From CAILZL01 sp963791615 (GTDB lineage Bacteria; Pseudomonadota; Gammaproteobacteria; Steroidobacterales; Steroidobacteraceae), in contig CAWBTE010000005.1 of assembly GCA_963791615.1 (NCBI GenBank), forward strand, positions 682,001 through 746,000: a DNA stretch of 64,000 nucleotides, written 5' to 3'. The first letter of the stretch is position 1; the number at the start of each line of letters is the position of its first letter. The notes beneath the pieces are model-generated. The model had not been told where the DNA came from and ran no database searches. It saw only the letters and a program-made list of their open reading frames with translations. Shown one piece after another: positions 41,873 through 50,782 of this stretch. The translations under genes and the position numbers were made by a program.

Positions 41873-44047
41873 TCAAGCGCAGGCGTTCCTGCTCTGCTGC
41901 TGTTGCCAGCTCCTGATCCACTGCTGGCAATCAGACGCCGCCATCGGCCGCGCCAGCAGGAAGCCCTGAGCTTCGTGACACTTGTTGTGTTGCAGGAAGT
42001 ATAATTGCGATTCCGTCTCCACGCCTTCGGCTACGCATTCCAGTCCTAGCGCCCCGGCCATCAGCAGAATGGCGTTGATCAACGCACTACCGCTGTGTGA
42101 TACGCCAATGTCGGAGACAAAGCTGCGATCAATTTTCAGAACATCGAAGGGCAGATCACGCAGCATGCCCAATGATGAGAATCCCGTACCGAAATCGTCC
42201 AGCGCCAGCCGCATGCCGCGTTCCCGGAATGCGTGCAGGGTCTTGATCACAAGATCCGGATTGGCCATCAGTGCGCTTTCGGTCACTTCTACTTCAAGAT
42301 TGGCATGTCTGGCACCCGCTTCCCGGACCGCCTTGTCTACTTCAGCTACCAGATCGACGACACCAAACTGCAAGGGTGAAATGTTGAACGAAATACGGAA
42401 GTCCCGATCCAGCTGCTGATGCCAGCGAGCCGCCTGTTGCGCCGCCATTTCGATGACCAGATTGCCGACATTGGCGATCAGTCCCATTTCTTCCAGTGTC
42501 GGGATGAATTCGCCGGGCGACACAAATCCGCGCGTCGGGTGTCGCCAGCGCAGCAGTGCTTCGGCTCCTTGCACGCGATGGTCGGACAAGTGCAGCCTGG
42601 GTTGAAAGAACAGCTCGAACTGCTGATTTTCCACCGCTTGACGCAACTGGCCTTCAAGACTGAGTCGCTGCCGGGCTTGATCGGTAATCTCCGTCGCGAA
42701 CAACTGGCAGGCACCTTTCTGGCCTTTGGCATGCAGCAAGGCGGTAAAGGCATTATCAATCAGTTGGTCGGCTGCCAGCGCATCATCCGGAAACAGGCTG
42801 ATGCCAACCGAAGCACTCAGCTGAAATTCGTTGTCGCCCAATTTCACCGGTGCGGCAATGGCGCGCTGCAGGCGTTTGGCAATGCTGACTGCGGCTTCTC
42901 CCAGTTGCAGATTGTTGACAATGCAGATGAACTGGTCGGCTTCGCCGCGCGCAATCATGAAGCCGTCTGCGGATTTACCGCTGTCATGCAGCAACACCTG
43001 ATCGGAGTCGCGCACCTGACGGCGCAGCCGGTCGCTGACAATTTTCAGTACCGTATTGCCGGCAGACTGTCCGAGCGTTGCGGTAATGCGACCGAGGTCG
43101 TCAAGACTCACGGCAAACACGGCGATCAGATTCCGTTGCGATCCCTGATTGTGAATGATGTTAGACAGGCTGCGTGTAGCGGATTCACGATTGGGCAATT
43201 CGGTGAGTGGATCGTGGAAGGCCAGAAACCGGATACGGTCTTCCTGCGCGCGATTTTCGGTCACATCCTGCACGGTGCTGTAGATAAGCCATTCACCATT
43301 GGCGTCCTGATTGAACTCACCCTGATGACGCAGGATGCGCATGTGGGCACCACTGCCCACAAAGCGATGCTCAAGCTGAAAGTTGGTGCGGTGGCTCAGA
43401 GCCCGTTCCAGCGTGGCTTGCAATGCCTGGCGATCGTCCGCATGCGTGTGTTCCAGCAGGTAGTTCCAGTTCAGCTGACGCGGGTCGTTGAGTTCGAGAA
43501 ACTGACATACCACGGACGATACGGCGCGCGTCTGGCCATCCAACGTGCGTTCCCAGTGTCCGAGTGAAGCCAGCCGCTGGGCATATTTCAGGCGCTGCTC
43601 GCTTTGCCGCAGATTGTCCTGCATGTGCTGGCTACGAATCAGGAAGCGTACCCGCTCCACCAGCAGTTCGGGATGCCGGCCTTTGATGCTGAAATCGTTG
43701 GCACCAACCTCATAGGCCCGCCGGATCGACTCAAGATCGTCTAGTCCAGTCATGAAAAGAACCTGCACGCGATCGCCGCCTGGCATGAAGCGAATCATGT
43801 TGCACAGATCAAAGCCATTGACGTTGGGCATCATTACGTCAGTGACCACGCAGTCAATTTTTTGCTCGGCCACCAGCTCGATGGCTTTAGCGCCATCAGA
43901 GGCCTCCAGCACAATGAATCCTGCGTCGCTCAGTATGCTGCTGGTCAGCAGGCGAACCGTCATGTCGTCATCAACCACCAGCACTGTCTCACGGTTCTCG
44001 ACCTTGAGACGCGTGTTGACCATGGTTTGTCCGATGTCGTTGTTCAC
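41873..44047 (-). CDS. Response regulator with PAS, degenerate GGDEF and EAL domains
   Basis: A 724-aa output protein of the NosP/NahK operon, starting at GTG 44047, which overlaps the HPt stop. The receiver domain (about 20-140) has VLVVDDDMTVRL and the acceptor Asp in CVVTDVMMPNVNG. A PAS-like region follows (150-275). The GGDEF domain (about 285-450) is degenerate: the active loop reads ARGEADQFICIV, so cyclase activity is unlikely. The EAL domain (about 465-715) keeps EALLRWRHP, DDFGTGFSS and other metal-binding residues, so c-di-GMP phosphodiesterase activity is expected. Phosphorylation through the HPt protein would set its activity. Confidence 0.92.
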   Translation of the reverse strand: MNNDIGQTMVNTRLKVENRETVLVVDDDMTVRLLTSSILSDAGFIVLEASDGAKAIELVAEQKIDCVVTDVMMPNVNGFDLCNMIRFMPGGDRVQVLFMTGLDDLESIRRAYEVGANDFSIKGRHPELLVERVRFLIRSQHMQDNLRQSEQRLKYAQRLASLGHWERTLDGQTRAVSSVVCQFLELNDPRQLNWNYLLEHTHADDRQALQATLERALSHRTNFQLEHRFVGSGAHMRILRHQGEFNQDANGEWLIYSTVQDVTENRAQEDRIRFLAFHDPLTELPNRESATRSLSNIIHNQGSQRNLIAVFAVSLDDLGRITATLGQSAGNTVLKIVSDRLRRQVRDSDQVLLHDSGKSADGFMIARGEADQFICIVNNLQLGEAAVSIAKRLQRAIAAPVKLGDNEFQLSASVGISLFPDDALAADQLIDNAFTALLHAKGQKGACQLFATEITDQARQRLSLEGQLRQAVENQQFELFFQPRLHLSDHRVQGAEALLRWRHPTRGFVSPGEFIPTLEEMGLIANVGNLVIEMAAQQAARWHQQLDRDFRISFNISPLQFGVVDLVAEVDKAVREAGARHANLEVEVTESALMANPDLVIKTLHAFRERGMRLALDDFGTGFSSLGMLRDLPFDVLKIDRSFVSDIGVSHSGSALINAILLMAGALGLECVAEGVETESQLYFLQHNKCHEAQGFLLARPMAASDCQQWIRSWQQQQSRNACA

Positions 44048-44424
44048 AGGTATTGCTCGATTTCAGTAGTCAATGCGGCAAAGCGTTTTTCCAGCTCGGT
44101 ACACAGTAGCGCGGTTGCCGACAGGTCGTCAGCGCGGCCTGCAGCTTCCAGACTGGTGCACAGTTCACCCATGCGCCTGGCCCCGATACTGAAGCTGGCT
44201 GACTTGAGGGTATGCGCAGCAAACAGCAACGCCGAAGCATCGCCATTGGCAGTCGCCGTACCAATGGCGGTTACCAGCGCTCCGCTCTGATCGCGATAGG
44301 TGCGCAGCAGTTGTGGCAACAGCGCGCCATTGCGCAGCCCGCGCAACATGCTGATTTGTGCCGGATCCAGCTGTACAGTCATTGAATTGCTTGATGCCGT
44401 TTGGGTTACCATGGCAGTGCTCAT
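44044..44424 (-). CDS. HPt phosphotransfer protein
   Basis: A 126-aa single-domain histidine phosphotransfer protein. The phospho-accepting His is in LLFAAHTLKSASFSIGARRMG, and the C-terminal helices contain ELEKRFAALTTEIEQYL. The ATG at 44424 overlaps the hybrid kinase stop (ATGA); a longer upstream frame is not supported. It lies between a hybrid kinase with its own receiver and a receiver-output protein, and so completes a four-step phosphorelay. The arrangement parallels the HPt partner in NosP/NahK systems. Confidence 0.9.
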   Translation of the reverse strand: MSTAMVTQTASSNSMTVQLDPAQISMLRGLRNGALLPQLLRTYRDQSGALVTAIGTATANGDASALLFAAHTLKSASFSIGARRMGELCTSLEAAGRADDLSATALLCTELEKRFAALTTEIEQYL

Positions 44425-45893
44425 GCTGGTTGTTCCAGTTGTTTGCGTGAGTCGGATTGACGATGCGCGTGACACCACTTGCGCAGCATGTCCGCCAGCT
44501 CCGTAAGCTGGAACGGCTTGCTGAGGAAATCATCCATGCCGCAGTTGAGGCACACTTCGCGATCACCGGCCATGGCATTGGCCGTCAGGGCGACGATGGG
44601 TGTATGCAGGCCCTGAGTCTGTTCAAAGCGGCGGATGCGGCGGGTGGCTTCAAAGCCATCCATTTCTGGCATCTGACAATCCATGAATACAAGATCGTAT
44701 GCATGTGGCTGGGTCAGCTTCGCAACGGCCTGCAGCCCGTTGTCGGCCAGCGAGCATTCACAATCGAGAGCTTCCAGCAGGGCGCTGGCGACTTCCTGAT
44801 TGATAAGGTTATCTTCAACAATCAGGATCTGCAGTTTGTCGGAGTCAAGTGGCTGTCTGGCCAGCATTGCTATGCGTCCAGTTGCCGTGTGTGCTCTGGG
44901 CTGCAGGTTGCGCCGCAGGTTCAGTGAGAACCAGAAGGTCGAGCCGTGTCCATATTCGCTGCTGACGCCGCAGTCGCCGCCCATGAGTTCACACAGACGG
45001 CGCACGATGGCCAGACCCAGTCCGGTGCCGCCGTACTGACGGGTGGTTGAACTGTCGGCCTGCGTAAATGAACTGAACAGACGCGGCAGCACTTCCGGCC
45101 GGATGCCGATGCCGGTGTCTTGCACTTCAAACATGTAGATCAGCGACTGGTCAGCTTCTGATAGCAGCCGGGCATTCAGGCGAATGTGCCCCGTCGAGGT
45201 GAATTTCAGCGCGTTACCCACCAGGTTGGTAACGATCTGCGTAAATCGTGTTGGGTCACCAATGACTTCGCATGGCAACTCATCCGGCCATTCAACAATC
45301 AGCTGGAGATTCTTGGCTGAGATTTGCGGTTTGAGCAGCGCCAGCGCGTCGTCCGTGACCTTATGCAAATTGAATTCGGCGGCCTCGGTCTGCATCTTTC
45401 CTGCTTCAATCTTCGAGAAATCCAGAATGTCATTGAGAATGCTCAACAACGACAGCGCCGAACGCCGGACGGTATCCAGCGACTTGCGCTGATTGGCGTC
45501 CAGCGACGTGGTCAGCAGCAGATCGGTCATGCCGATCACACCGTTCATAGGCGTGCGCAGCTCATGGCTCATCGAAGCGAGGAACGCTGACTTGGCTCGG
45601 CTGGCTGCCTGAGCGGCTTCGTTGGATTCCTGCAGGTCGCGGTTGGTCTGCTCGAGTTTGAGCATGGCCTGTTGCAGCGCCGTAGTGCGCTCCTTCACCT
45701 GACCTTCCAGTGCAATGGCTGATTGAAACAACGAGAATGAATTGCCCTGCGCATCCATATCGCGCTCAACGCGATCCATCAATGCAACATTGATTCGGCC
45801 CAGTTGCGCAAGACGATCTTCCAGCGTCGCACAACGTGCGGTCAGTTCATTGATCTGTGCGGTCTGGTTGCTGGTGCTGTCGTCGGCGCTCAT
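44421..45893 (-). CDS. nahK: Hybrid sensor histidine kinase (NahK-like)
   Basis: A 490-aa cytosolic hybrid kinase with no membrane segment and no obvious sensor domain. It begins with a coiled coil (INELTARCATLEDRLAQLGR, then INVALMDRVERDMDAQGNSF), the stretch also seen at the start of NosP-associated kinases. The HisKA box is SHELRTPMNGVIGM, and the ATPase has NALKFTSTG, DTGIGI and GGTGLGLAIV. A C-terminal receiver has VEDNLINQEVASALLE and acceptor Asp in LVFMDCQMPEMDG. Lacking its own sensor, it presumably takes its signal from the FIST protein encoded three bases upstream. Confidence 0.88.
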   Translation of the reverse strand: MSADDSTSNQTAQINELTARCATLEDRLAQLGRINVALMDRVERDMDAQGNSFSLFQSAIALEGQVKERTTALQQAMLKLEQTNRDLQESNEAAQAASRAKSAFLASMSHELRTPMNGVIGMTDLLLTTSLDANQRKSLDTVRRSALSLLSILNDILDFSKIEAGKMQTEAAEFNLHKVTDDALALLKPQISAKNLQLIVEWPDELPCEVIGDPTRFTQIVTNLVGNALKFTSTGHIRLNARLLSEADQSLIYMFEVQDTGIGIRPEVLPRLFSSFTQADSSTTRQYGGTGLGLAIVRRLCELMGGDCGVSSEYGHGSTFWFSLNLRRNLQPRAHTATGRIAMLARQPLDSDKLQILIVEDNLINQEVASALLEALDCECSLADNGLQAVAKLTQPHAYDLVFMDCQMPEMDGFEATRRIRRFEQTQGLHTPIVALTANAMAGDREVCLNCGMDDFLSKPFQLTELADMLRKWCHAHRQSDSRKQLEQPA

Positions 45894-45896
45894 GTA

Positions 45897-47036
45897 TCAC
45901 CGACTGCCGATGGCGATCCCGGTGAAGGTCTGATTTACATGCATCGCATTGTATTGTTCGCCATAGGTGGCAAAACCAATCACGTTGTTCTGCTTGAAGA
46001 TATCGCCAATTTTCTCAGTGAGGCCTTCACGTTCCACTTCCAGACGGCGCAGGATGCAGTCACAGCCCAGCACCAGTTGCGGCTGACCGATGGCGGAGCG
46101 GACTTCATCAAAGGCCTGTTGAAGGTTTTCCACCATGTCGACGCCTTTGGCGATGGTCAGCACCACCCCTTCATCAATGGCGCAGAAAAACTGCAGGCTT
46201 TCATCCTCGGCAACAAAGGCCACCGAGCGCACAAAGTACTGGCCGCCGATACGCACTACCACCGGATGGGTGGCGAAGATCAATGCCGTGAGGCCAGAGA
46301 CTTCCATGCTAATCATGCGCGCGTATTCGCGTGCTGCGGGCAGGCCATTGATTTCATAAACACGGCGCCTTGCGGAATCCGCCCTGGTTACCACCATGCG
46401 TTGAGTAGACTGGACGAAGTGCTGGGTACGGAACACGGTGAATGGCAAGTTGGTGCGGATCAGGGTTAGCAGAGCGATGCCTTGATGGAAGGCACCCTGC
46501 CAGTAAAGGTAGGTTGACTGAAAACGGGTTTGATCCGCCGCCGAGCCGCCGACCAGTTCAATGCCATGCAGATGAGTGTGAGTGATACTGACCAATGCTT
46601 CTTCCTGCATGGCCAGACCATCCAGCAGCAGAAATGCAAAGGTATCCGTGGCGTTGGGTGGCAGGCCGTTGCGATTGCCGAGCTTGTCCAGCAGGGCAGT
46701 AACCGTGTTGCCCGCAGCGACGCTGTCCATGGGGGTCAGCGGAATAGTCTCTACGACAGCATCCAGCTCGGGTGACGCCAGACTGAATCCGGTCAGTGAG
46801 CCACTCAGATAACCTTGGGGCGTGATTTCGCCAGCCGTGGTGCAGCCAATCAGTTGAACGTCACCAAAGGCGAGTTTCAGTGCGCTGGCCAACGCAGGCA
46901 GGTCATATTCCGGTGAGCAATAAAATACGGCCAGCTTGATGCCCGGCTGATTCAATGCGACGAAAAGTTCCCGCGCGGCCAATTCTGCGTCTTTCTGCTG
47001 CGAGACGCCTTTTCGTACCGACAATTGATCAGACAT
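45897..47036 (-). CDS. nosP: FIST-domain sensor protein (NosP-like)
   Basis: A 379-aa cytosolic protein with FIST N (about 25-225) and FIST C (about 225-360) domains. Recognisable parts are LAVFYCSPEYDLPALASALK, then VQLIGCTTAGEITPQGYLSG, LVGGSAADQTRFQSTYLYW and VLGCDCILRRLEVEREGL. NosP proteins bind heme and nitric oxide through this fold and inhibit a cotranscribed NahK kinase. ATG 47036 is preferred over 47054 because GGGAAG lies just upstream. It is first gene of the operon nosP-kinase-HPt-EAL. Heme binding is inferred from family and context. Confidence 0.87.
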   Translation of the reverse strand: MSDQLSVRKGVSQQKDAELAARELFVALNQPGIKLAVFYCSPEYDLPALASALKLAFGDVQLIGCTTAGEITPQGYLSGSLTGFSLASPELDAVVETIPLTPMDSVAAGNTVTALLDKLGNRNGLPPNATDTFAFLLLDGLAMQEEALVSITHTHLHGIELVGGSAADQTRFQSTYLYWQGAFHQGIALLTLIRTNLPFTVFRTQHFVQSTQRMVVTRADSARRRVYEINGLPAAREYARMISMEVSGLTALIFATHPVVVRIGGQYFVRSVAFVAEDESLQFFCAIDEGVVLTIAKGVDMVENLQQAFDEVRSAIGQPQLVLGCDCILRRLEVEREGLTEKIGDIFKQNNVIGFATYGEQYNAMHVNQTFTGIAIGSR

Positions 47037-47164
47037 GATACTTCCCACTGGCATGACATAAATGAATCAATGCCGGTGCGCACGCAATCGGCTTCCCGGT
47101 TATCGGATGAGTACCGCCAATCTTGAGATGTGCGATATCCGTAATACAGACGTGCGCAACTGCA

Positions 47165-48667
47165 TCACAAACTGGCTCGCCACTGACGTTCACGGGCCAG
47201 CAATGCCGGGTTGGCCTGTGCAGCGATTTGCTGGGTTGTGGCTTCGCGCTGCCAGTTCTCAGGTTGGCCTGCTATCAGATAGGCCAGGCCTCTGGCGGTG
47301 AGTTCGCGCTGGCTCAGGCGCGTGACATTCAGCTGGCTCAGATCAGCCAGACACTCGCACAGATAAGTACAGGCGCTCAGGCCACCGCCTACCAGCAGCG
47401 TGTCGAGTTGCGGCAGGTGTTGGCGCATCAGTTCCAGATTGGCGTTGAGCAGGAAAGCGATGCTTTCCACCACGCCGAGCAGCTTTTCCAGTTCGGTGCT
47501 GTTGCGGTCATTGATAAATCGCGGTGTTGCATCCGGTAACCAGTAAGGTGAGGCGATACCACCTATGGCATTGATGAACAGCGGCGGTTGTTTTGACTCC
47601 AGCTGGTTACGCTGCAAGGTATTGAGAGTGCGGTCTACATCTATGCCGGTGTGTTCGGCCCACCAGTTCAAGGCGGCGCCAGCACCATTGACCGTGCCTT
47701 CAAGGGCAAAGGTCACGGCCTGTGCATCTGAACACAACACGCTGCGCAGCAACGGCGCTGCGTCACTGACATCCTGTTGCGTGGGCGCCAGCACAAACGC
47801 GCCGGTGCCGAGATTGGCGTAAATGGTATTGGCTTGCAGTGCGCCCTGTGCAAACGGCACGGCAGCCTGATCGCCGGTGCAGATGCGCAGCGGAATGGAG
47901 CGTCCGGCAAAAGGCAGCGAACCATATTCGTGGCGCGTGGTGACCGGCTGCGGTAGCACGGCGCGTGGCACACCGAACCAGCTCAGTAATTCAGGTGACC
48001 AGTCGGCGCTGGCGGGCGACCACAATTGAGTACGCGAGGCATTGGCCGGATCAACTACAAACGGATGCTCGATGAGCAATTCATGCAACAAGTAACTGGC
48101 CAGCGGTCCGCATTGCAGTTGTCCTGATTGATACGCTGACTGCACCTCGGGAATATGCTCCAGACACCAGCGCAGCTTGCTGGCGCCGTAATGCGGCGAC
48201 AACACCAGACCGGTTTGTTGCTGAATCGCCGCACGATGTTCATGCAACTGCTCGACCAGCGCTGCATGGCGTCGATCCTGCCAGGACAGTACCGGCGACA
48301 GCGCGTGGCCATCACGCGCATCCCAGCAGACAATGCTGGAGCGCTGGGTTGCCAGTCCGGCTGCCTGCACCAGCTCGGTATCGGGGCCCAGCGAATGCGC
48401 CACGTCTTCAATCACCGTGTGCAATGACTGCACGATTTCCTGCGCATCATGTTCAACCCGATCCGTGCCGATTCGTTGTGTGCCAATGGCCGCGAACGCT
48501 TGCGCTACCTGTCGTCCCTGTTGATCAAACACCAGCGCACGACTGGCATGTCCGCCTTGATCCAGCGCCAGAAACAAAGGCCCGGGCTTGCTCTGGGTCA
48601 GATCGCCGAGCTGGGCCGCGAGTTCGGTCAGACTGGCGGTGAGTTGTTGCAGTTCATCAGCATGCAT
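47165..48667 (-). CDS. FGGY-family glycerol kinase-like protein
   Basis: A 500-aa sugar kinase of the FGGY family, closest in pattern to glycerol kinase. It has an N-terminal extension of about 30 residues. The phosphate loop reads FLALDQGGHASRALVFDQQG, where GlpK has DQGTTSSR, so two Thr positions differ. SWQDRRHAA and RICTGDQAAVPFAQGALQANTIYANLGTGAFVL match GlpK-like regions. It is last in an operon after a glycerophosphodiesterase and a glycerol-3-phosphate dehydrogenase, so phosphorylation of glycerol is the natural reading. The altered loop leaves some doubt about the substrate. Confidence 0.85.
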   Translation of the reverse strand: MHADELQQLTASLTELAAQLGDLTQSKPGPLFLALDQGGHASRALVFDQQGRQVAQAFAAIGTQRIGTDRVEHDAQEIVQSLHTVIEDVAHSLGPDTELVQAAGLATQRSSIVCWDARDGHALSPVLSWQDRRHAALVEQLHEHRAAIQQQTGLVLSPHYGASKLRWCLEHIPEVQSAYQSGQLQCGPLASYLLHELLIEHPFVVDPANASRTQLWSPASADWSPELLSWFGVPRAVLPQPVTTRHEYGSLPFAGRSIPLRICTGDQAAVPFAQGALQANTIYANLGTGAFVLAPTQQDVSDAAPLLRSVLCSDAQAVTFALEGTVNGAGAALNWWAEHTGIDVDRTLNTLQRNQLESKQPPLFINAIGGIASPYWLPDATPRFINDRNSTELEKLLGVVESIAFLLNANLELMRQHLPQLDTLLVGGGLSACTYLCECLADLSQLNVTRLSQRELTARGLAYLIAGQPENWQREATTQQIAAQANPALLARERQWRASL

Positions 48668-48677
48668 GGTGAGCGCG

Positions 48678-49856
48678 TTATTCGGGTGATAGTCGCAGGC
48701 AGCGCGTGTCGGCGACCGCTTTGCGTTGTGGCAATGAACCTTGCACCTGTTGCATGACTCGTTCAGCTGTCGCGCGCCAGCCAGTCAGTTTGCCGCCAAA
48801 GATGGACAGCAGCCGGGGCTTGTTGATGCGATCAGTATCCAGAACGGTTTCGCGAGGCCGGTGAAAGGCATGGCCGCTGCCGGACGGCAATACGCGCAGG
48901 CCCGCAAACGAACGAACAATATGACTGGCGGTATGCTGCCGGTGCGCCGGGAAATAGTGCTTCAAGGTTTGCAGCAGATAGTTGGTCTCGGTCTGTAGCG
49001 GACGCACCTGTGCCGGGTCGCCACGATAACGCGTCTCGGTGGTGCCGATCAGGGTTTGCCCGTACCACGGCATCACGAATATCGCGCGGCCATCGCGTGG
49101 ACTTTCCACATAGTAGATGCCCTGTGTGATTTGTCCGGGCAGGACCAGATGCGTGCCCTGCACCAGCTCAATGGCGCGCTCCGGTTGTACTGGCGTGATC
49201 CGCTGCAAGGTGTGATTCACCCACGGGCCGGTGGCATTGATCAACACGCGAGCGGTGGTGCTGCGCAATTGGCCACTCTCGATATAGCTGACATTGACGC
49301 CATCCTCATGCAGCTCAGCCTGTTCCAGACGCGCAGGTATCAATGTTGTCGCGCCGAGTTGTTGTGCCGAGCGCAGTACCGCCTGCGTCAGCAGCGCGTC
49401 ATCCGTCTGGGCGTCGAAGTAACGAAACACATGATGCAGGCCGGCGGTGTTCAGGCCATCCAGCTGCGACCACTCATGACGCGGCAGCGAACCAAAGCGG
49501 CAACCACGCTGAAAACCACCCAGCACGGCGTACAGACTCAGGCCCACACGAATCTGCCAGGGCTGACGGCGCGTCTGTTGATACAGCGGTATGTGAAACG
49601 GAGTGAGTTTCACCAGCTCGGGCGCATTGCGTAGCATCAGGCTGCGTTCATGCAGGCTTTCGCGCACCAGTCGCAGCTGGCCATTTTCCAGATAACGCAG
49701 GCCACCGTGAATCAGTTTGCTGGAGCGACTGGACGTGCCGAACGCAGGATGTTGCTGTTCGAGCAACAACACGCGCTGACCGGCCGCAGCAGCGGCCTGC
49801 GCGACGCCCGCGCCATGAATACCGGCGCCCACAACGATGACATCAAACGCGGTCAT
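48678..49856 (-). CDS. glpD: FAD-dependent glycerol-3-phosphate dehydrogenase
   Basis: A 392-aa membrane-associated flavoenzyme oxidising glycerol-3-phosphate to dihydroxyacetone phosphate. The Rossmann motif VIVVGAGIHGAGVAQAAAAA and GTSSRSSKLIHGGLRYLENGQ with SLHERSLMLRNAPELV are GlpD hallmarks. MPWYGQTLIGTTETRYRGDP and IVRSFAGLRVLPSG complete the core, with GGKLTGWRATAERV near the end. It is about 100 residues shorter than E. coli GlpD and lacks the C-terminal helical domain, as in a short GlpD subgroup. It lies ten bases before the kinase gene and 16 after the diesterase gene. Confidence 0.9.
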   Translation of the reverse strand: MTAFDVIVVGAGIHGAGVAQAAAAAGQRVLLLEQQHPAFGTSSRSSKLIHGGLRYLENGQLRLVRESLHERSLMLRNAPELVKLTPFHIPLYQQTRRQPWQIRVGLSLYAVLGGFQRGCRFGSLPRHEWSQLDGLNTAGLHHVFRYFDAQTDDALLTQAVLRSAQQLGATTLIPARLEQAELHEDGVNVSYIESGQLRSTTARVLINATGPWVNHTLQRITPVQPERAIELVQGTHLVLPGQITQGIYYVESPRDGRAIFVMPWYGQTLIGTTETRYRGDPAQVRPLQTETNYLLQTLKHYFPAHRQHTASHIVRSFAGLRVLPSGSGHAFHRPRETVLDTDRINKPRLLSIFGGKLTGWRATAERVMQQVQGSLPQRKAVADTRCLRLSPE

Positions 49857-49872
49857 GAACGGAAGTACACCC

Positions 49873-50634
49873 TCAAGCGGCAGGAACTGGCTGCAATTCG
49901 TGCAGCAGTTTGCGCACTTGCATGGTTTCCAGCAACTGCGCGCCGCGTGTGATGAGGCTTGCTGCCTGTGCGCCAGTGGTCACTTCATACATCACCCATT
50001 GCCATGGACCGCGCCACAATCGTGATTGATCGGCAGGTAATTTGTCCTGATCGCAGAACAGGTATTCCGGCAGGGTGGCTTCAGCCTTGATCGCGGACAG
50101 TGTCGAATATTCCGACAGCACCCAGCCAATGGGCAGGTGCAGATGATTTTTTGCGTACCTTACGGCCGCCAGATCAAACGAAATGATCACCACCTGTTTC
50201 AGCACCGGTTTGAGATGCTCATACACACGCTGCAATACCTGTTCCGCGCCATGCCTGCGCAGTGAGGCGCGTTTCAATTCAACAAAGGCGATGGCCTGTG
50301 GATATTCCGCCAGCAACGCGGCCACTTCGTTCAGGGCGGGGATACGCGTGCCGGCGTACTGCTCGCCCAGCCGTGCCGGTTCGTGAACCGATACCTGCTG
50401 AAGTTCGCTCCAGTCCATGCTCAGCGCATCACGATCAACCTGGGCGCTGCGCTTGAGATGGTCGTCGTGCATGACCATCGGCACCAGATCGGCACTGAGC
50501 TGCACGTCAAATTCGATATAGCGCAAGCCCAGTTGCAGCGCTGAGCGCAGCGCCGGCAGCGTATTTTCGGGAAACTCAAAGGCGTTGCCGCGATGCGCGA
50601 CCAGCCGGGTTAGTGGATCAAGTGGGGCTGACAT
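49873..50634 (-). CDS. Glycerophosphodiester phosphodiesterase
   Basis: A 253-aa cytosolic GDPD of the UgpQ type, hydrolysing glycerophosphodiesters to glycerol-3-phosphate and an alcohol. It starts at ATG 50634 behind AGAGG, although the frame is open much further upstream. Catalytic motifs are clear: VAHRGNAFEFPENTLPALRS (His-Arg and Glu-Asn), YIEFDVQLSADLVPMVMHDD (metal Glu, Asp and His), and FVELKRAS. There is no signal peptide. It is first gene of the operon whose next two products use glycerol-3-phosphate, so the unit recycles phospholipid head groups. Confidence 0.93.
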   Translation of the reverse strand: MSAPLDPLTRLVAHRGNAFEFPENTLPALRSALQLGLRYIEFDVQLSADLVPMVMHDDHLKRSAQVDRDALSMDWSELQQVSVHEPARLGEQYAGTRIPALNEVAALLAEYPQAIAFVELKRASLRRHGAEQVLQRVYEHLKPVLKQVVIISFDLAAVRYAKNHLHLPIGWVLSEYSTLSAIKAEATLPEYLFCDQDKLPADQSRLWRGPWQWVMYEVTTGAQAASLITRGAQLLETMQVRKLLHELQPVPAA

Positions 50635-50782
50635 CCGTGCCTCTCGTAACATGAAACAACCCGGCCATGATACTGAGATTTTAGCAGGCAGGTGCAACAG
50701 GACTGTCATTGTCTGGCGTCGTATTGCCTGGGCGCCTGAGCAGTGATTGACTGTGTATGTTGTCTGAGCCAGGAGAGCAGTC

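Noticed and set aside
42419..43567. 382-codon plus-strand frame
   Set aside because: Antisense of the GGDEF/EAL response regulator, with no recognisable domain.
50710..50730. TGGCGTCGTATTGC as a sigma-54 promoter
   Set aside because: The spacing between the two boxes is one base short and the -24 box is imperfect.
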